Assembly (NCBI GenBank): GCA_963665395.2
Contig: OY762251.1
Coordinates: forward strand, 2,108,001-2,172,000
DNA: 64,000 nt
Source: Bin87 sp963665395
GTDB taxonomy: Bacteria > Chloroflexota > Dehalococcoidia > Lucifugimonadales > UBA3495
Direction of reading: 5' to 3'
The notes under the pieces are model-generated. The model saw only the letters and a program-made list of their open reading frames with translations, was not told the DNA's origin and made no database searches. The position numbers and the translations under genes are program-made. Shown piece after piece: positions 43,291-52,479 of the stretch (the stretch's first letter is position 1; each line of letters begins with the position of its first letter).

Positions 43291-44283
43291 ATGCCCTCAA
43301 CGAGAATCTACGTTGGAATGCACGACGGGGTCTGCGCGGTGTCCACCGCCGACGGCGGCAAAACTTGGACCCAAGGGCCGGTGACCCCTCTGGCGCACGC
43401 GGCCGCGCGGCTGACCGCCAGCACGCCAAACCCGGGCAGAGCGTACCTGGCGGCGTATGAAGCCGGTGTCTATCGGTCCGATGACGGCGGGCTGACCTGG
43501 GGACATCTGGGAGAGTATCCCACTCCCTACGCCCACAGCGTCCTTGCCCATCCCACCGAAGCGGACACCGTATATGTGGGCAGCGAACCGGCCGCGGTGT
43601 ATCGCTCTAGAGACGGCGGCAAGACATGGGAAGAATGTCGAGGACTCCAGGACGTGCCTGAATCGAGCGAGTGGGGTTTCCATGCGCCGACCCGTGACTC
43701 CCACGTGCGAGATCTTCGGGCCGCTCCGGACGATCCCAATCGTTTGTACGCCGGTATCGAAGTCGGTGGAATGGTGCGGTCCGGCGATGGCGGCGCCAGC
43801 TGGAAACAGCTGCCCGGACTTAACGACGACATCCACTGCGTCAACCTCAGCCCCCATCGACCCCAAAGCATCTACGTCGCGACGGCCCGCGCTCCTTATC
43901 GCTCCGATAATGCCGGAGACGATTGGGAACTCATCAACGACGGGATACAGCGGAGGTACACTCTGCATATATCGGCGGCGCCCCACGACGCCAACCTGGT
44001 GCTGGTTACCGTGTCCGAAAACGCCCGCCGCAGCAATCCACAGTTCTATCGGTCCACCGACGCGGGTCAGAGTTGGCGACTGGTGGATGGACTAGGAGAA
44101 GGCGAGAACCCGCAGGACATGGTCGTCGTTTTCGAATGGGACCCAGAGGAAAGCAACAAGGTCTATGCCGGCACCGACGGCGGCGCTTTGTACGCTAGCG
44201 AAGACCGGGGAGTCAGTTGGAAACAGCTGCCGGTGCAATTGGGCACCGTGGCCGTCGGGGCCATGGCAATAGCCGCCACCTAA
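43291..44283 (+). CDS. BNR/sialidase-type beta-propeller protein
   Basis: 330-residue propeller with repeated Asp-box motifs: VYRSDDGGLTWGHL, VYRSRDGGKTWEEC, MVRSGDGGASWKQL, FYRSTDAGQSWRLV and LYASEDRGVSWKQL. It resembles VPS10/HCF136-like BNR proteins that bind glycans or assist assembly. No signal peptide or catalytic sialidase residues are seen. Stop codons overlap those of the convergent MqnA-like gene. Confidence 0.86.
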   Translation: MPSTRIYVGMHDGVCAVSTADGGKTWTQGPVTPLAHAAARLTASTPNPGRAYLAAYEAGVYRSDDGGLTWGHLGEYPTPYAHSVLAHPTEADTVYVGSEPAAVYRSRDGGKTWEECRGLQDVPESSEWGFHAPTRDSHVRDLRAAPDDPNRLYAGIEVGGMVRSGDGGASWKQLPGLNDDIHCVNLSPHRPQSIYVATARAPYRSDNAGDDWELINDGIQRRYTLHISAAPHDANLVLVTVSENARRSNPQFYRSTDAGQSWRLVDGLGEGENPQDMVVVFEWDPEESNKVYAGTDGGALYASEDRGVSWKQLPVQLGTVAVGAMAIAAT

Positions 44284-45026
44284 TCCAGCGACGAGACTTT
44301 CTCCCGGAATAGGGCTACGGCTTTTTCTTCAGGAACTCCCATAAAGAACCGCATCCCTTGGACGTATTCCAGCACCTCACGGGAGAGCATCAGCAGGTCG
44401 TTGCGGGGGCCGGTGTCCTTGTAGAGGTTGTTCATCCAGTCCTCTTGCCCGACGAACAGCGCGTCCTGCACAATCAGGAAGTCCTGTCGGTCCATATCCC
44501 GCCGGGCCATCCAGCGGCTGAACACGAATGGCAGGCCGGTCCAGGTCTGCCATTCCTCTCCCAGATCGTAGCGGTGGGAGTAGCCGCGCTCGGCCCGGCG
44601 CCCCCGCAGCGCGCGGTTGCCGGTGAGCAACAGGGCATCGTGGTCGGACGAACGGTCAACGAAGGCGGGTTCGGTGATCCCGTGCTTCTGCGCCAGCAGG
44701 ACCCGGAGCAACTGTAGCGACGTTGGGTCCGGCCCGTTGACGGCGACGTTCCCGCCGCCGAGTTCGTCAATTGGTTTGTTGGAGATCAGGACACAGGAAA
44801 TCGCCCGGTTTACCGACGCTACGCAGAACCCGGTGATCAAATTGGCCTGTGGGGTCAGCCGGTCGATGTCCAACAGAGAAACCGGGCCAGCGTCTATTTC
44901 GCCTTGCTCCAGGGCGTCAGCGACGGCGTTGGGTTCCATGTCCAGCAGCACGATGCCGCGCCGCTCCATGTCGTAATAGAATGCTTCGCATTCCAGGTTG
45001 GGTATTCGGGCTACTCGGGCGGGCAT
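44280..45026 (-). CDS. MqnA/MqnD-family (periplasmic-binding-fold) protein
   Basis: 248-residue protein of the futalosine-pathway family that includes chorismate dehydratase and MqnD. The patterns LEQGEIDAGPVSLLDIDRLTP, AISCVLISNKPIDELGGGNVA, SLQLLRVLLAQKHGI and LIVQDALFVGQED match the family. It may take part in menaquinone synthesis or, as a distant paralogue, bind another small carboxylate. No other menaquinone gene is in the window. Confidence 0.75.
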   Translation of the reverse strand: MPARVARIPNLECEAFYYDMERRGIVLLDMEPNAVADALEQGEIDAGPVSLLDIDRLTPQANLITGFCVASVNRAISCVLISNKPIDELGGGNVAVNGPDPTSLQLLRVLLAQKHGITEPAFVDRSSDHDALLLTGNRALRGRRAERGYSHRYDLGEEWQTWTGLPFVFSRWMARRDMDRQDFLIVQDALFVGQEDWMNNLYKDTGPRNDLLMLSREVLEYVQGMRFFMGVPEEKAVALFREKVSSLD

Positions 45027-45416
45027 GGCGAGGGCGGCTCCTGGAGTTAGGGTTGCTTCGCTTGAGAGTTATGCAGTTTAGTGCAGATTACCTGATTAGA
45101 GAGGTGGTTGCAGGTTCGGGGCTCCGCCAAACGCGTAAGCCCAATGGCTAGTTCACCTGACCAGGCGCCAAAGGCGATCACACACTTCTGTACGCCAAAA
45201 GGCCGGCCGCTTTGACAAAGCGCGTACAAAGTCCTTTTCATCCGCTCATGGTGAGCCGGTCGAACCATCCGTAGATTGCAAAGGGCACCCTTCGACAAGA
45301 TCGGGATGCAGGGAAAGGGCTACCGCGTGCCTTTGCGCAATACCTGAAACGCTGCTGGAAGGGTTGCTCTCGCATCGTGCCGAGCTGAAGAGCCTGACCA
45401 GGTTGGGGCAAGCGGG
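45027..45416. other. 390-base gap with a decayed repeat, no gene seen
   Basis: No credible reading frame or RNA was found. It contains degenerate arms of a Ser/Thr-Ser-Ser-Gly type repeat (see 45240-45307). Base composition is lower in GC than in the flanking genes. Confidence 0.5.
45240..45307. repeat. Degenerate inverted repeat related to CCTTCGACAAGCTCAGG
   Basis: CCGCTCATGGTGAGCCGGTC followed by GAACCAT, and ACCCTTCGACAAGATCGGGA, are partial copies of a dispersed repeat that occurs in intact form inside the biotin carrier gene (50649-50666). Confidence 0.45.
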
Positions 45417-46244
45417 TCAAAAAGGCGGCTTGTTGGCAATGGCTTCTCCGTATGCGAAAGCGAAAAATGCTCCGGGATCCTCCTTCCATCTATCATAGGC
45501 AGCCTTCAAATCGCTGGCCAACTTTTCCGACGACGCCCCGTATTTCAGGGCCACTGCCACGGTTTCGGACGACAGGAGCCACTGGCTGGCGACGCGGTGG
45601 ATGGCAGCGATTTCCGCGGGGGAGTTGTACACGCTAAAGGAAGCGGTCATTTGGACATTGACAAATCCGGCCTCCAGGATGTGGCCCTTCATATCCTTGC
45701 CCATCTGGGGATGACCGTCATCCGCCGCCACCAGGTCTTCGAACATATCCCACGACCTTCTCATGATGCCGAAGTCGGGATGCGTGAAGGATGACTCGCA
45801 GATCATTTCACGGCAAGCTATGACGCCGCCGGGCTTCAAGACACGCTTGACCTCGGACAGCGCGGCCGCAGTGTCCGGTACGTGCATCAGTACGCTGCGG
45901 CAGTGAGCGACGTCAAAAAAGTTGTCCGCGAACTCAAGGTCGGTTACGTCGCCAACGTGAAATTTGGCGTTACCCTGACCTTGTGCCGCTGCCATCGACT
46001 TGGCTAGTTCAATCTGGGCTTCATCAATGTCCACGCCGTGCATTTCGCCGGGCGCTACGGCTTTGGCCAAGCCCACCGATATGGTCCCCGGTCCACAGCC
46101 GAAGTCCAGCAGACGAAGGCCGGGCCTGAGATAGGGGAGCAAATGCGCGGCGCTGTTTTCCGCCGTAGCTCGCAGCTGGGTCTCCAGAATTTCCCTGCCG
46201 TAGCCTAACGTGTAGGGGGGTGTTATTAGTGTCTGGCTTGCCAT
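45417..46244 (-). CDS. SAM-dependent class I methyltransferase
   Basis: 275-residue methyltransferase of the UbiE/Methyltransf_11 type. Motif I is RLLDFGCGPGTISVGLAKAV, the acidic residue after strand 2 lies in MHGVDIDEAQIELAKSM, motif II is FHVGDVTDLEF, and motif III is AALSEVKRVLKPGGVIACRE. It probably methylates a small metabolite. The gene is isolated between two gene-poor intervals. Confidence 0.86.
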   Translation of the reverse strand: MASQTLITPPYTLGYGREILETQLRATAENSAAHLLPYLRPGLRLLDFGCGPGTISVGLAKAVAPGEMHGVDIDEAQIELAKSMAAAQGQGNAKFHVGDVTDLEFADNFFDVAHCRSVLMHVPDTAAALSEVKRVLKPGGVIACREMICESSFTHPDFGIMRRSWDMFEDLVAADDGHPQMGKDMKGHILEAGFVNVQMTASFSVYNSPAEIAAIHRVASQWLLSSETVAVALKYGASSEKLASDLKAAYDRWKEDPGAFFAFAYGEAIANKPPF

Positions 46245-46515
46245 AGGGTGGTTGCTTTGACCTCCTTTTGGACCTCAGCCCCGGTTCCATCCCCTAAGGG
46301 CCGGATGCGAACCGGGCAAAGGCGCCAGTCTTTCACTCTACCGTGAGTATTATACGACGCGGAGAACGGTTCAGCCGGTGCAGGGGGACCTTCCTGCGTC
46401 GAGGGCCGGAACCTAAAAGCAGTGTCCTAAAATTGGCTGGCCGAGTCAATCCTGTTGGCGATGGAGATAGCGTTCCGCTTCAGGTGGTTTATTTGGGGAG
46501 TGTGTCCTGATTTTG
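46245..46515. other. Gene-free spacer
   Basis: Between the methyltransferase start and the predicted terminator of the NHL operon I find no gene or RNA. A T-loop-like GGTTCGCATCC on the minus strand near 46299 does not extend into a tRNA fold. Confidence 0.5.
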
Positions 46516-46566
46516 CCAAACAAAACCCCCGTCCATTGCCGTTGTAATCCGGCTCCGGGCGGGGGC
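46516..46566 (-). terminator. Possible terminator after NHL operon
   Basis: On the minus strand, GCCCCCG and CGGGGG can pair around a loop of about 28 bases and are followed by TTTTGTTT. The loop is long, so confidence is low. Confidence 0.3.
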
Positions 46567-46592
46567 TCCGGTGTTTGGCGCGTCGGCGGGTA

Positions 46593-47627
46593 TTACAGGC
46601 GCGGCCCCATGAAGGTGAGGGCCTGCTTCTGGAACACCTGGATGCGGTTGCGCGGGCCTTCGCAGACGAATACCCGGTTGGCGTCGTCCACTGCGACGCC
46701 GGTGGGCGCCCAGAAATCGCGTTCCCGCTCGAGGCCGGGGGCGCGGTCGCGCTCGCCCCACATCTCCGGGTTGGCGTCCAGCTTGTCCTTGCCCCACTTG
46801 GAGACGGTGGCTTCGCCGGTCTTCTCCCCGCAGTAGTTGCCGTCCGGGTCGAAGTACTGCAAGCGGTTGTTCAGCCAGTCGGCAACGTAGATGATGCCGT
46901 CCCGGTCCACGGCCACGTCGGCCGGGCGGTTGAACTCGCCTTCGCCGTCGCCGGAGGAGCCGAACTTGCTCAGAAACTCGCCGGAGGGGCTGAACTTCTG
47001 GATCCGGTCGTTGCGCCAGTCGGCGATGTAGATGTTGCCCTGGCTGTCGATGTCGATGCCCCAGGGGGTATCGAACTCGCCATCACCCTGGCCGTAGCTC
47101 CCGATCCTCATCAGGAACTTGCCGTCCGGCGTGAACTTCTGGACGCGGTGGTTGTTGCCATCCACGACCCAGACGTTGTCGTCGGCGTCGATAGCTAGCC
47201 CGGAAGGCCGGTCCAACTGGCCGTCGCCGCTGCCGACGTTCTCATCCCACTTCCCGATGTACTCCCCGTCGCGGGTGAACATGGAGATGCGGTGGAGCCA
47301 TTCGTCGGAAACATAGACGTTGCCGTTGCTGGCGATGGCGACGTTGACGGGCCAGACCAGGGAGCCGTCCTCGAAGTTGTATTCGTGGGGCCCCTGCTGG
47401 GGAACGCCGCGGGCGAAGGCGTTGACGTATTCCTCGTCAACGGTGCAGACGGTGACGCGGGTGCCCTCGGGCCGGTACTCGGAAGACCGGCAGAGGACGT
47501 ACATCAACTCATCCTCGCCCCGGGCCATGTGAATGGGGTAGGTGAACCCCGGCCCGAACTGCTCGCCACGCCCGATGGTGTGGCTGTACTGGAGTTGTAC
47601 GTGGGAAATTCTGGTTGCGGTTACCAT
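46593..47627 (-). CDS. NHL-repeat beta-propeller protein
   Basis: 344-residue propeller with repeats such as PVNVAIASNGNVYVSDEWLH, PSGLAIDADDNVWVVDGNNH, PWGIDIDSQGNIYIADWRND and PADVAVDRDGIIYVADWLNN. The non-repeat insert SKWGKDKLDANPEM matches that of the NHL paralogue at 7680. It is the third gene of the DUF1800-DUF1501-NHL operon. AAGGAGG six bases before the ATG at 47627 gives a firm start. Possibly a sensor or partner of the DUF1501 protein. Confidence 0.9.
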   Translation of the reverse strand: MVTATRISHVQLQYSHTIGRGEQFGPGFTYPIHMARGEDELMYVLCRSSEYRPEGTRVTVCTVDEEYVNAFARGVPQQGPHEYNFEDGSLVWPVNVAIASNGNVYVSDEWLHRISMFTRDGEYIGKWDENVGSGDGQLDRPSGLAIDADDNVWVVDGNNHRVQKFTPDGKFLMRIGSYGQGDGEFDTPWGIDIDSQGNIYIADWRNDRIQKFSPSGEFLSKFGSSGDGEGEFNRPADVAVDRDGIIYVADWLNNRLQYFDPDGNYCGEKTGEATVSKWGKDKLDANPEMWGERDRAPGLERERDFWAPTGVAVDDANRVFVCEGPRNRIQVFQKQALTFMGPRL

Positions 47628-47647
47628 GATCGCCTCCTTGGGTCGGG

Positions 47648-48781
47648 CTAAATGAAGTCCATCTGCTCGAAGGAGCCGTTCACGATGGGCTGGGCATCCA
47701 GGCCCATCCACTTCTCCAGGAGGGTGGAGTACAGGCCGCGGAAGTCGTTGTTGAAGTGCAGGTCGCCCTCCAGCAGCTTGTTCTCTTCCAGCGAGGGATA
47801 CTCACCGTAGAGGCCGCCCTTGACGTTCTCGCCCACCACGAAGGCCACGCCGCCGGAACCGTGGTCGGTGCCGGAGCCGTTGTCGTGGACGCGGCGCCCG
47901 AACTCAGTGAAGACCAGCAGGATGACGTTGTCGCCGGCGTCGTGCTCCTTGAGGTCGTCGTAGAAGTCGGCGACGGCGTGGGAGGTTTCCGTCCACAGGC
48001 GGGTGTGGTTGGCCAACTCGCCGGCGTGGGTGTCAAAGCTGTTGTAGGGAGCGGTGGTGTAGAGCACGCGGGTGCCGAACCCGGCCAGGTGGGTCTGCGC
48101 GATGTTGCGCATATACTGGGCCACGGTGTCGTTGCCGTACTCCACGCTGGAGGAGTACATCTGCGGAGCGGTGCTGAGGATGTCAGCGCCTTCCAGGGCG
48201 TCCAGGCCGGTCTGGGCGAAGTAGTCCAGCACCGGGCCCTGGCCCAGCATCGGCGAATAGACGCGGGAGAAGACGTCCAGCGCCTTGGTGCGCTGCTCTT
48301 CCACTTCAATGCCGGTAAGCACTCCGTAGGTCTCCAGGTTGCCCACGGAGGCAACGGGGACGCCGGGGGCGACCAGGGAACGCGGCAGGCCGCGGCCGAA
48401 GTTCACGCCGGTCAGCACGTTTTCTTTCTGCGGGTCCAGGTCGCGCACGGCCCGGCCCAGCCAGCCTTCATCGCCCACCTTGTCCGGCTCACAGGTGTGC
48501 CAGATGTCCATGGAGCGGAAGTGCGAGCGGCTGGGATTGGGGTAGCCCACGCCCTGGATGACGGCGACCTTGCCCTCGTCGTACAGCCGCTTCATCGGGG
48601 CCATGGCCGGGTTGAAGCCGATGCGGTCGTTGATGGGCAGCACCTGGTCAATGGGAATCCGCACGTTCGGGCGGTTATCCAGATACAGCGGATCGCCGTA
48701 AGGGATGATGGTGTTCAGTGCGTCGTTGCCGCCAGATAACTGGAGGACCACCAGCACCGGATCTTTCTTGGTGGCTGTCAT
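47648..48781 (-). CDS. DUF1501 family protein
   Basis: 377-residue DUF1501 protein. Marks are VLVVLQLSGGNDALNTIIPY, the VQGVGYPNPSRSHFRSMDIW block, VFTEFGRRVHDNGSGTDHGS and GVAFVVGENVKGG. DUF1501 belongs to the alkaline-phosphatase/sulfatase superfamily and usually carries a Tat signal; none is present here, so it may be cytoplasmic. AAGGAGGG precedes the ATG. It is paired with DUF1800 19 bases upstream. Confidence 0.92.
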   Translation of the reverse strand: MTATKKDPVLVVLQLSGGNDALNTIIPYGDPLYLDNRPNVRIPIDQVLPINDRIGFNPAMAPMKRLYDEGKVAVIQGVGYPNPSRSHFRSMDIWHTCEPDKVGDEGWLGRAVRDLDPQKENVLTGVNFGRGLPRSLVAPGVPVASVGNLETYGVLTGIEVEEQRTKALDVFSRVYSPMLGQGPVLDYFAQTGLDALEGADILSTAPQMYSSSVEYGNDTVAQYMRNIAQTHLAGFGTRVLYTTAPYNSFDTHAGELANHTRLWTETSHAVADFYDDLKEHDAGDNVILLVFTEFGRRVHDNGSGTDHGSGGVAFVVGENVKGGLYGEYPSLEENKLLEGDLHFNNDFRGLYSTLLEKWMGLDAQPIVNGSFEQMDFI

Positions 48782-48799
48782 TTCGTTCGCCCTCCTTGA

Positions 48800-50206
48800 T
48801 TATTCGAACAGGTACTCGGTGGTGGCCACGATGGACTGCAACATCTGCCCAACCCGCTGGCCGAACTCGTCGGTGCCGGTGCGGAGCTCGCCTTCACTGT
48901 CGGCAAGGGCGACCAACTCGTTGCGCGTCACGTCGGCCAGTTCGTAATGGCCGAGCAACTGCAAGCAGCCATCCACCAACCGCTCGGACGAAATCGTCTC
49001 ACCCTCGGAACCCAGGCGGCTGATGATGGCCTGGACGCCGCGATGGGAGGTGTTGCCCACAGCGTCGGCGGTGAAGTTGATGCGCTCCACCAGGGTGCCG
49101 CTGTCAATCCACTCGCGGCCGGTGTGCCAGCCTTCCACTGTCGGCGGGTTCAGCAGGTCCTGGCCCATGTAGCGGATGGTCAGCGTCATGGCGTTCATGC
49201 CCGGCTTGGGCATATCGAAGTCGCCAACGAGCCGCATGGTGCCGACCACGGTTTCGGTGGGGCTCTTCACCTTCTCGAAGCGGGCGTTCTTGAAGAAGTC
49301 GGAGTTGAACAGTACGCGCAGCATCGACCGGATGTCGTAGTTGGAGCGGAAGTACTCGTCCTCCAGCATCTTGATGGCTTCGGGGTCGCGCGGCGGCGTG
49401 TTCTGCCAGGCGGGTACCTGGGGCTCGTCGGCGACGAAGAAGTTGTACATGTGCCTGGCGACGAACCGGGCCGCGGCCGGCTGGCGGGCGATGATCTTCA
49501 CGATGTCTTCGCCGTTCCAGTTGCCGGTTTCGCCCAGGAAGGTCTTTTCGCCGTAGTCGTGGTCCGACGGGTCATAGATGAACGCCGCCTCGTACTTCCC
49601 GTAAGGGTAGCGAGGGACCGAGTTGGTGACCGTCCATCCCGTGAAAGCGCGAGCCGCTTCCTTGACGTCGTCCTCCGAGTAGTTGGCCTCGCCGTCCATG
49701 CCGACACCGAGGGAGAACAGCTCCAGAAGCTCCCGGCCCCAGTTCTCGTTGATGGCGTCCTTGTGGCTCATGCAGTTGTCCAGGTAGAACATCATGGCCG
49801 GGTCGGTGGACAGGCCCATGAGCAGCTGTTCGAAGTTGCCGAACCCCATGGTGCGGAACATATCGAGCTCGATCTGCTGCTGCTTGGGATACTCGCACTT
49901 GGCGTGGCCGGTGCAGAAGATGTGGTGCCAGAACAGGCCCATCTTCTCTTCCAGCGGGCGCTTGGTGTTGATCATCCGGAAGGTCCATTCTTCCTGCTGA
50001 CCTTCCAGTCCGGCCTTGGACACCCACTGCGGCTGGTAGCGCATCAGGATGTCTTCCTGGATCGCGGGCTGGGATTCCGGGTTCAAAAGTTCTTCGACGG
50101 TTTCCTCGTAGCCCTTGGCGGCGCGAGCCTCCAGCTCCTCATACGTCGCTCCGAAACCGGCGCGGCGCATCAAGTGGGCCATCAAGGCAATATCCTTTTC
50201 TGCCAT
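48800..50206 (-). CDS. DUF1800 family protein
   Basis: 468-residue DUF1800 protein, paralogous to that at 4162: HLMRRAGFGATYEELEARAA, MMFYLDNCMSHKDAINENWG, RELLELFSLGVGMDGEANY, DDVKEAARAFTGWTV and LNPPTVEGWHTGREWIDSG. It heads the three-gene operon. AGGAGG close to the ATG at 50206 gives a firm start. No signal peptide. Function unknown; co-occurrence with DUF1501 is general in the family. Confidence 0.92.
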   Translation of the reverse strand: MAEKDIALMAHLMRRAGFGATYEELEARAAKGYEETVEELLNPESQPAIQEDILMRYQPQWVSKAGLEGQQEEWTFRMINTKRPLEEKMGLFWHHIFCTGHAKCEYPKQQQIELDMFRTMGFGNFEQLLMGLSTDPAMMFYLDNCMSHKDAINENWGRELLELFSLGVGMDGEANYSEDDVKEAARAFTGWTVTNSVPRYPYGKYEAAFIYDPSDHDYGEKTFLGETGNWNGEDIVKIIARQPAAARFVARHMYNFFVADEPQVPAWQNTPPRDPEAIKMLEDEYFRSNYDIRSMLRVLFNSDFFKNARFEKVKSPTETVVGTMRLVGDFDMPKPGMNAMTLTIRYMGQDLLNPPTVEGWHTGREWIDSGTLVERINFTADAVGNTSHRGVQAIISRLGSEGETISSERLVDGCLQLLGHYELADVTRNELVALADSEGELRTGTDEFGQRVGQMLQSIVATTEYLFE

Positions 50207-50324
50207 TCTTTTACCTCCTGATTACCTGGCCTCGGCGTTGACCGACTACACCTCCTCGGTTGCGGGCTTGGTATGGCTATCGTCCGCTCCGAGGTGGTAT
50301 ATGCCGATTCCTCCGGTTCGCTGC

Positions 50325-50349
50325 TCAAAAAGCGGCAGCATTCCGCCGG
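50325..50349 (-). terminator. Possible terminator after the carboxylase operon
   Basis: On the minus strand, CGGCGG-AATG-CTGCCG forms a six-pair stem (one G-U) followed by CTTTTTG. It lies 40 bases after the biotin carrier stop and before the DUF1800 promoter region. Confidence 0.45.
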
Positions 50350-50389
50350 GTTATTGTTACCGCCATCGTATTCCTAACGCGGGCGATAG

Positions 50390-50944
50390 TCAACCCGATG
50401 TATTCTCCAACTCCAGCAGGCGCATCCCCCTTTCCACTTGCTGCCCCGGCTGGACGGCGACCCTCCGCACGACGCCATCCCGGGGCGCCGTGATCACCAA
50501 CTCCATTTTCATGGACTCCATGATTGCGACGGTCTGGTTCCGTGCCACGCGGTCACCCTCTGCGACCAATATCTCCAGCACGGCGCCGGGCATGGGCGCC
50601 AGCACGTCTCCCGTGGCTTCATTGACGGCCGCGCTGCCCCGGCGCCGTCCTGAGCTTGTCGAAGGGTCTGCCCGCTGGAAAACTACCAGGTCTCCATTCA
50701 GCCACAGGTGCAATTCCGGGCCGACCCACTCCCACGCGAAAGCGTACGAGCTCCCAGATTCGGTCCGGCACAAACCTTCTCCGTTTTGGCGGGACTCGAC
50801 GCTGAAACTGGTCGAACCCCCCGACCCGAACGCTTCGCCCTCCAACTCAAACGTGAAAGAATCTGCTGACTCCGTTAGGCGATAGCGAAAAGGCTCGCCA
50901 TCCCATGGGTGCATCTCCCGCAGCTCGCCCCGGCTCGTCGTCAC
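50390..50944 (-). CDS. Biotin carboxyl carrier protein of acyl-CoA carboxylase
   Basis: 184-residue carrier. The C-terminal biotinyl domain has PMPGAVLEILVAEGDRVARN and the biotinylation motif ESMKMEL. The N-terminal half (residues 1-100) is a beta-rich linker domain as in free-standing MCC/PCC carriers. The GTG start at 50944 overlaps the stop of the biotin carboxylase gene (GTGA), so it is translationally coupled. A repeat (50649-50666) lies in frame in the linker, read as DPSTSSG. Confidence 0.88.
   Translation of the reverse strand: MTTSRGELREMHPWDGEPFRYRLTESADSFTFELEGEAFGSGGSTSFSVESRQNGEGLCRTESGSSYAFAWEWVGPELHLWLNGDLVVFQRADPSTSSGRRRGSAAVNEATGDVLAPMPGAVLEILVAEGDRVARNQTVAIMESMKMELVITAPRDGVVRRVAVQPGQQVERGMRLLELENTSG
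50649..50666. repeat. Intragenic copy of the CCTTCGACAAGCTCAGG repeat
   Basis: CCTGAGCTTGTCGAAGGG (reverse complement CCCTTCGACAAGCTCAGG) is one arm of a dispersed repeat common in many bacteria. On the minus strand it is read in frame as PSTSSG in the linker of the biotin carrier. Degenerate arms lie at 45240-45307. Confidence 0.7.
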
Positions 50945-52443
50945 GGCAGCCTCCGCTCGCCGACGGACTGCCAGAGATTGGCCTTCACTCGGTCCGTCGC
51001 CGCTACTGGCGGAGCCTGAGCCGCCATCGGCTGACCCGACGCCCACGCCGCCAGCGAACGCGCCACGGTTCGAGTCTCATTGTCGATCACTGCGCTGGCA
51101 ACTGCCGAGTTCCGCTCGAGAAACCCGGTATCGTAATCACCCCTTTGAAACTGGGCGTGTCGCAACACTGACCGCAGCAAGGGGATGTTCGTTACCACCC
51201 CGAGGACCAGGAACTGTGACAGCGCGACCTCCATCCGGCGTAGGCTGACCCCGCGTTCCGGCCCCCATGCGATCAACTTCGCCAGCATGGGATCGTAATA
51301 GATGGAGACTTCCTGATCCTGCGCCACGCCACTGTCCAGCCTGAGCCCGGGACCGCTGGGAGGTCGCCAGCGCAGCAGATTCCCGGTGGACGGCACAAAA
51401 TCCCGATACGGGTCCTCGGCGTAGATGCGACATTCTATGGCGTGCCCCCAGGGTTGGATTTCCTCCTGTTGCAGAGTCAGGGGTTCCCCAGCAGCGATAC
51501 GGACTTGCCACTCCACCATGTCCAACCCCAGGACAGCCTCGGTAATCGGGTGCTCCACCTGGAGCCGCGCATTCATCTCAAGGAAGTAAAACTCGCCGCT
51601 TTCCGGGTTCAGCAAAAACTCCACTGTCCCAGCGTTGAAATACCCCGCGCCCTGAGCAACGGCGACGGCGGCCTCTCCCAGCTGCCTCCGCAAATCCGGC
51701 GTTAGGGCCGGCGACGGGGTCTCTTCAATTATCTTTTGGTGACGGCGTTGTATGCTGCATTCCCTCTCTCCGAGGTGGATGGTATGCCCAAAACCATCGG
51801 CCAGGATCTGTACCTCCACATGGCGGGGATTCGAAACGTAACTTTCCAGGAACACGCGGCCATCGCCAAAAGCAGCCTGGGCTTCCCGGCCGGCCGTATC
51901 CATTTCGGCGTCCAATTCCCTTCGCTCGTTGACCAGGCGCATGCCCCGGCCGCCCCCGCCGGCGGCAGCCTTAACCATTAGAGGGAAGCTCAACTGCTGC
52001 GCGAACCGCTCGACAGCGGCGTCCCCGGGAAGGCATTCCGGGGAGCTGGGAATCACCGGTACCCCGGCGGCAAGCGCGATGTCCTTGGAGCGAAGTTTGT
52101 CTCCCAGGGCCTCCATGCTCTCCGGGCTTGGGCCGATGAAGATTATGCCGGCTTCCCGGCAAGCCCTAGCGAACTCCGGGTTCTCCGACAAAAAACCGTA
52201 ACCTGGGTGTATGGCGCGAGCCCCCGAGTCACGCGCGGCCTGCACGATCTTGGGGATGTTCAGGTAGGTATCTTCGGCGATATTGCCCGGCAGGGCTACA
52301 GACTGGTCCGCCGTAATCACATGAGGAGCGCCGGCGTCCGGGTCGGAATATACCGCGACGGGAGCAATCCCCATGGCGCGTAAGGTCTGGTTAATCCGGA
52401 CCGCGATCTCTCCCCGGTTAGCTACCAGCGCTTTGGAGAACAT
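50941..52443 (-). CDS. accC: Biotin carboxylase subunit of acyl-CoA carboxylase
   Basis: 500-residue ATP-grasp biotin carboxylase, which carboxylates biotin with bicarbonate and ATP. Signature blocks are KALVANRGEIAVRINQTLRA, AIHPGYGFLSENPEFARACR, the Gly-rich ATP loop MVKAAAGGGGRGMRLV, HLGERECSIQRRHQKIIEET and FLEMNARLQVEHPITE. It is coupled to the biotin carrier gene and lies in an operon with a methylcrotonyl-type beta subunit. It could equally be called mccA without its fused carrier. Confidence 0.94.
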   Translation of the reverse strand: MFSKALVANRGEIAVRINQTLRAMGIAPVAVYSDPDAGAPHVITADQSVALPGNIAEDTYLNIPKIVQAARDSGARAIHPGYGFLSENPEFARACREAGIIFIGPSPESMEALGDKLRSKDIALAAGVPVIPSSPECLPGDAAVERFAQQLSFPLMVKAAAGGGGRGMRLVNERRELDAEMDTAGREAQAAFGDGRVFLESYVSNPRHVEVQILADGFGHTIHLGERECSIQRRHQKIIEETPSPALTPDLRRQLGEAAVAVAQGAGYFNAGTVEFLLNPESGEFYFLEMNARLQVEHPITEAVLGLDMVEWQVRIAAGEPLTLQQEEIQPWGHAIECRIYAEDPYRDFVPSTGNLLRWRPPSGPGLRLDSGVAQDQEVSIYYDPMLAKLIAWGPERGVSLRRMEVALSQFLVLGVVTNIPLLRSVLRHAQFQRGDYDTGFLERNSAVASAVIDNETRTVARSLAAWASGQPMAAQAPPVAATDRVKANLWQSVGERRLP

Positions 52444-52479
52444 CAGCGGTCCCGCCGGGGCGGTGGGGAGCGGGCGCAG

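Noticed and set aside
46285..46330. tRNA-like T-loop on the minus strand
   Set aside because: GGTTCGCATCC is present but no acceptor or anticodon stem can be formed around it.
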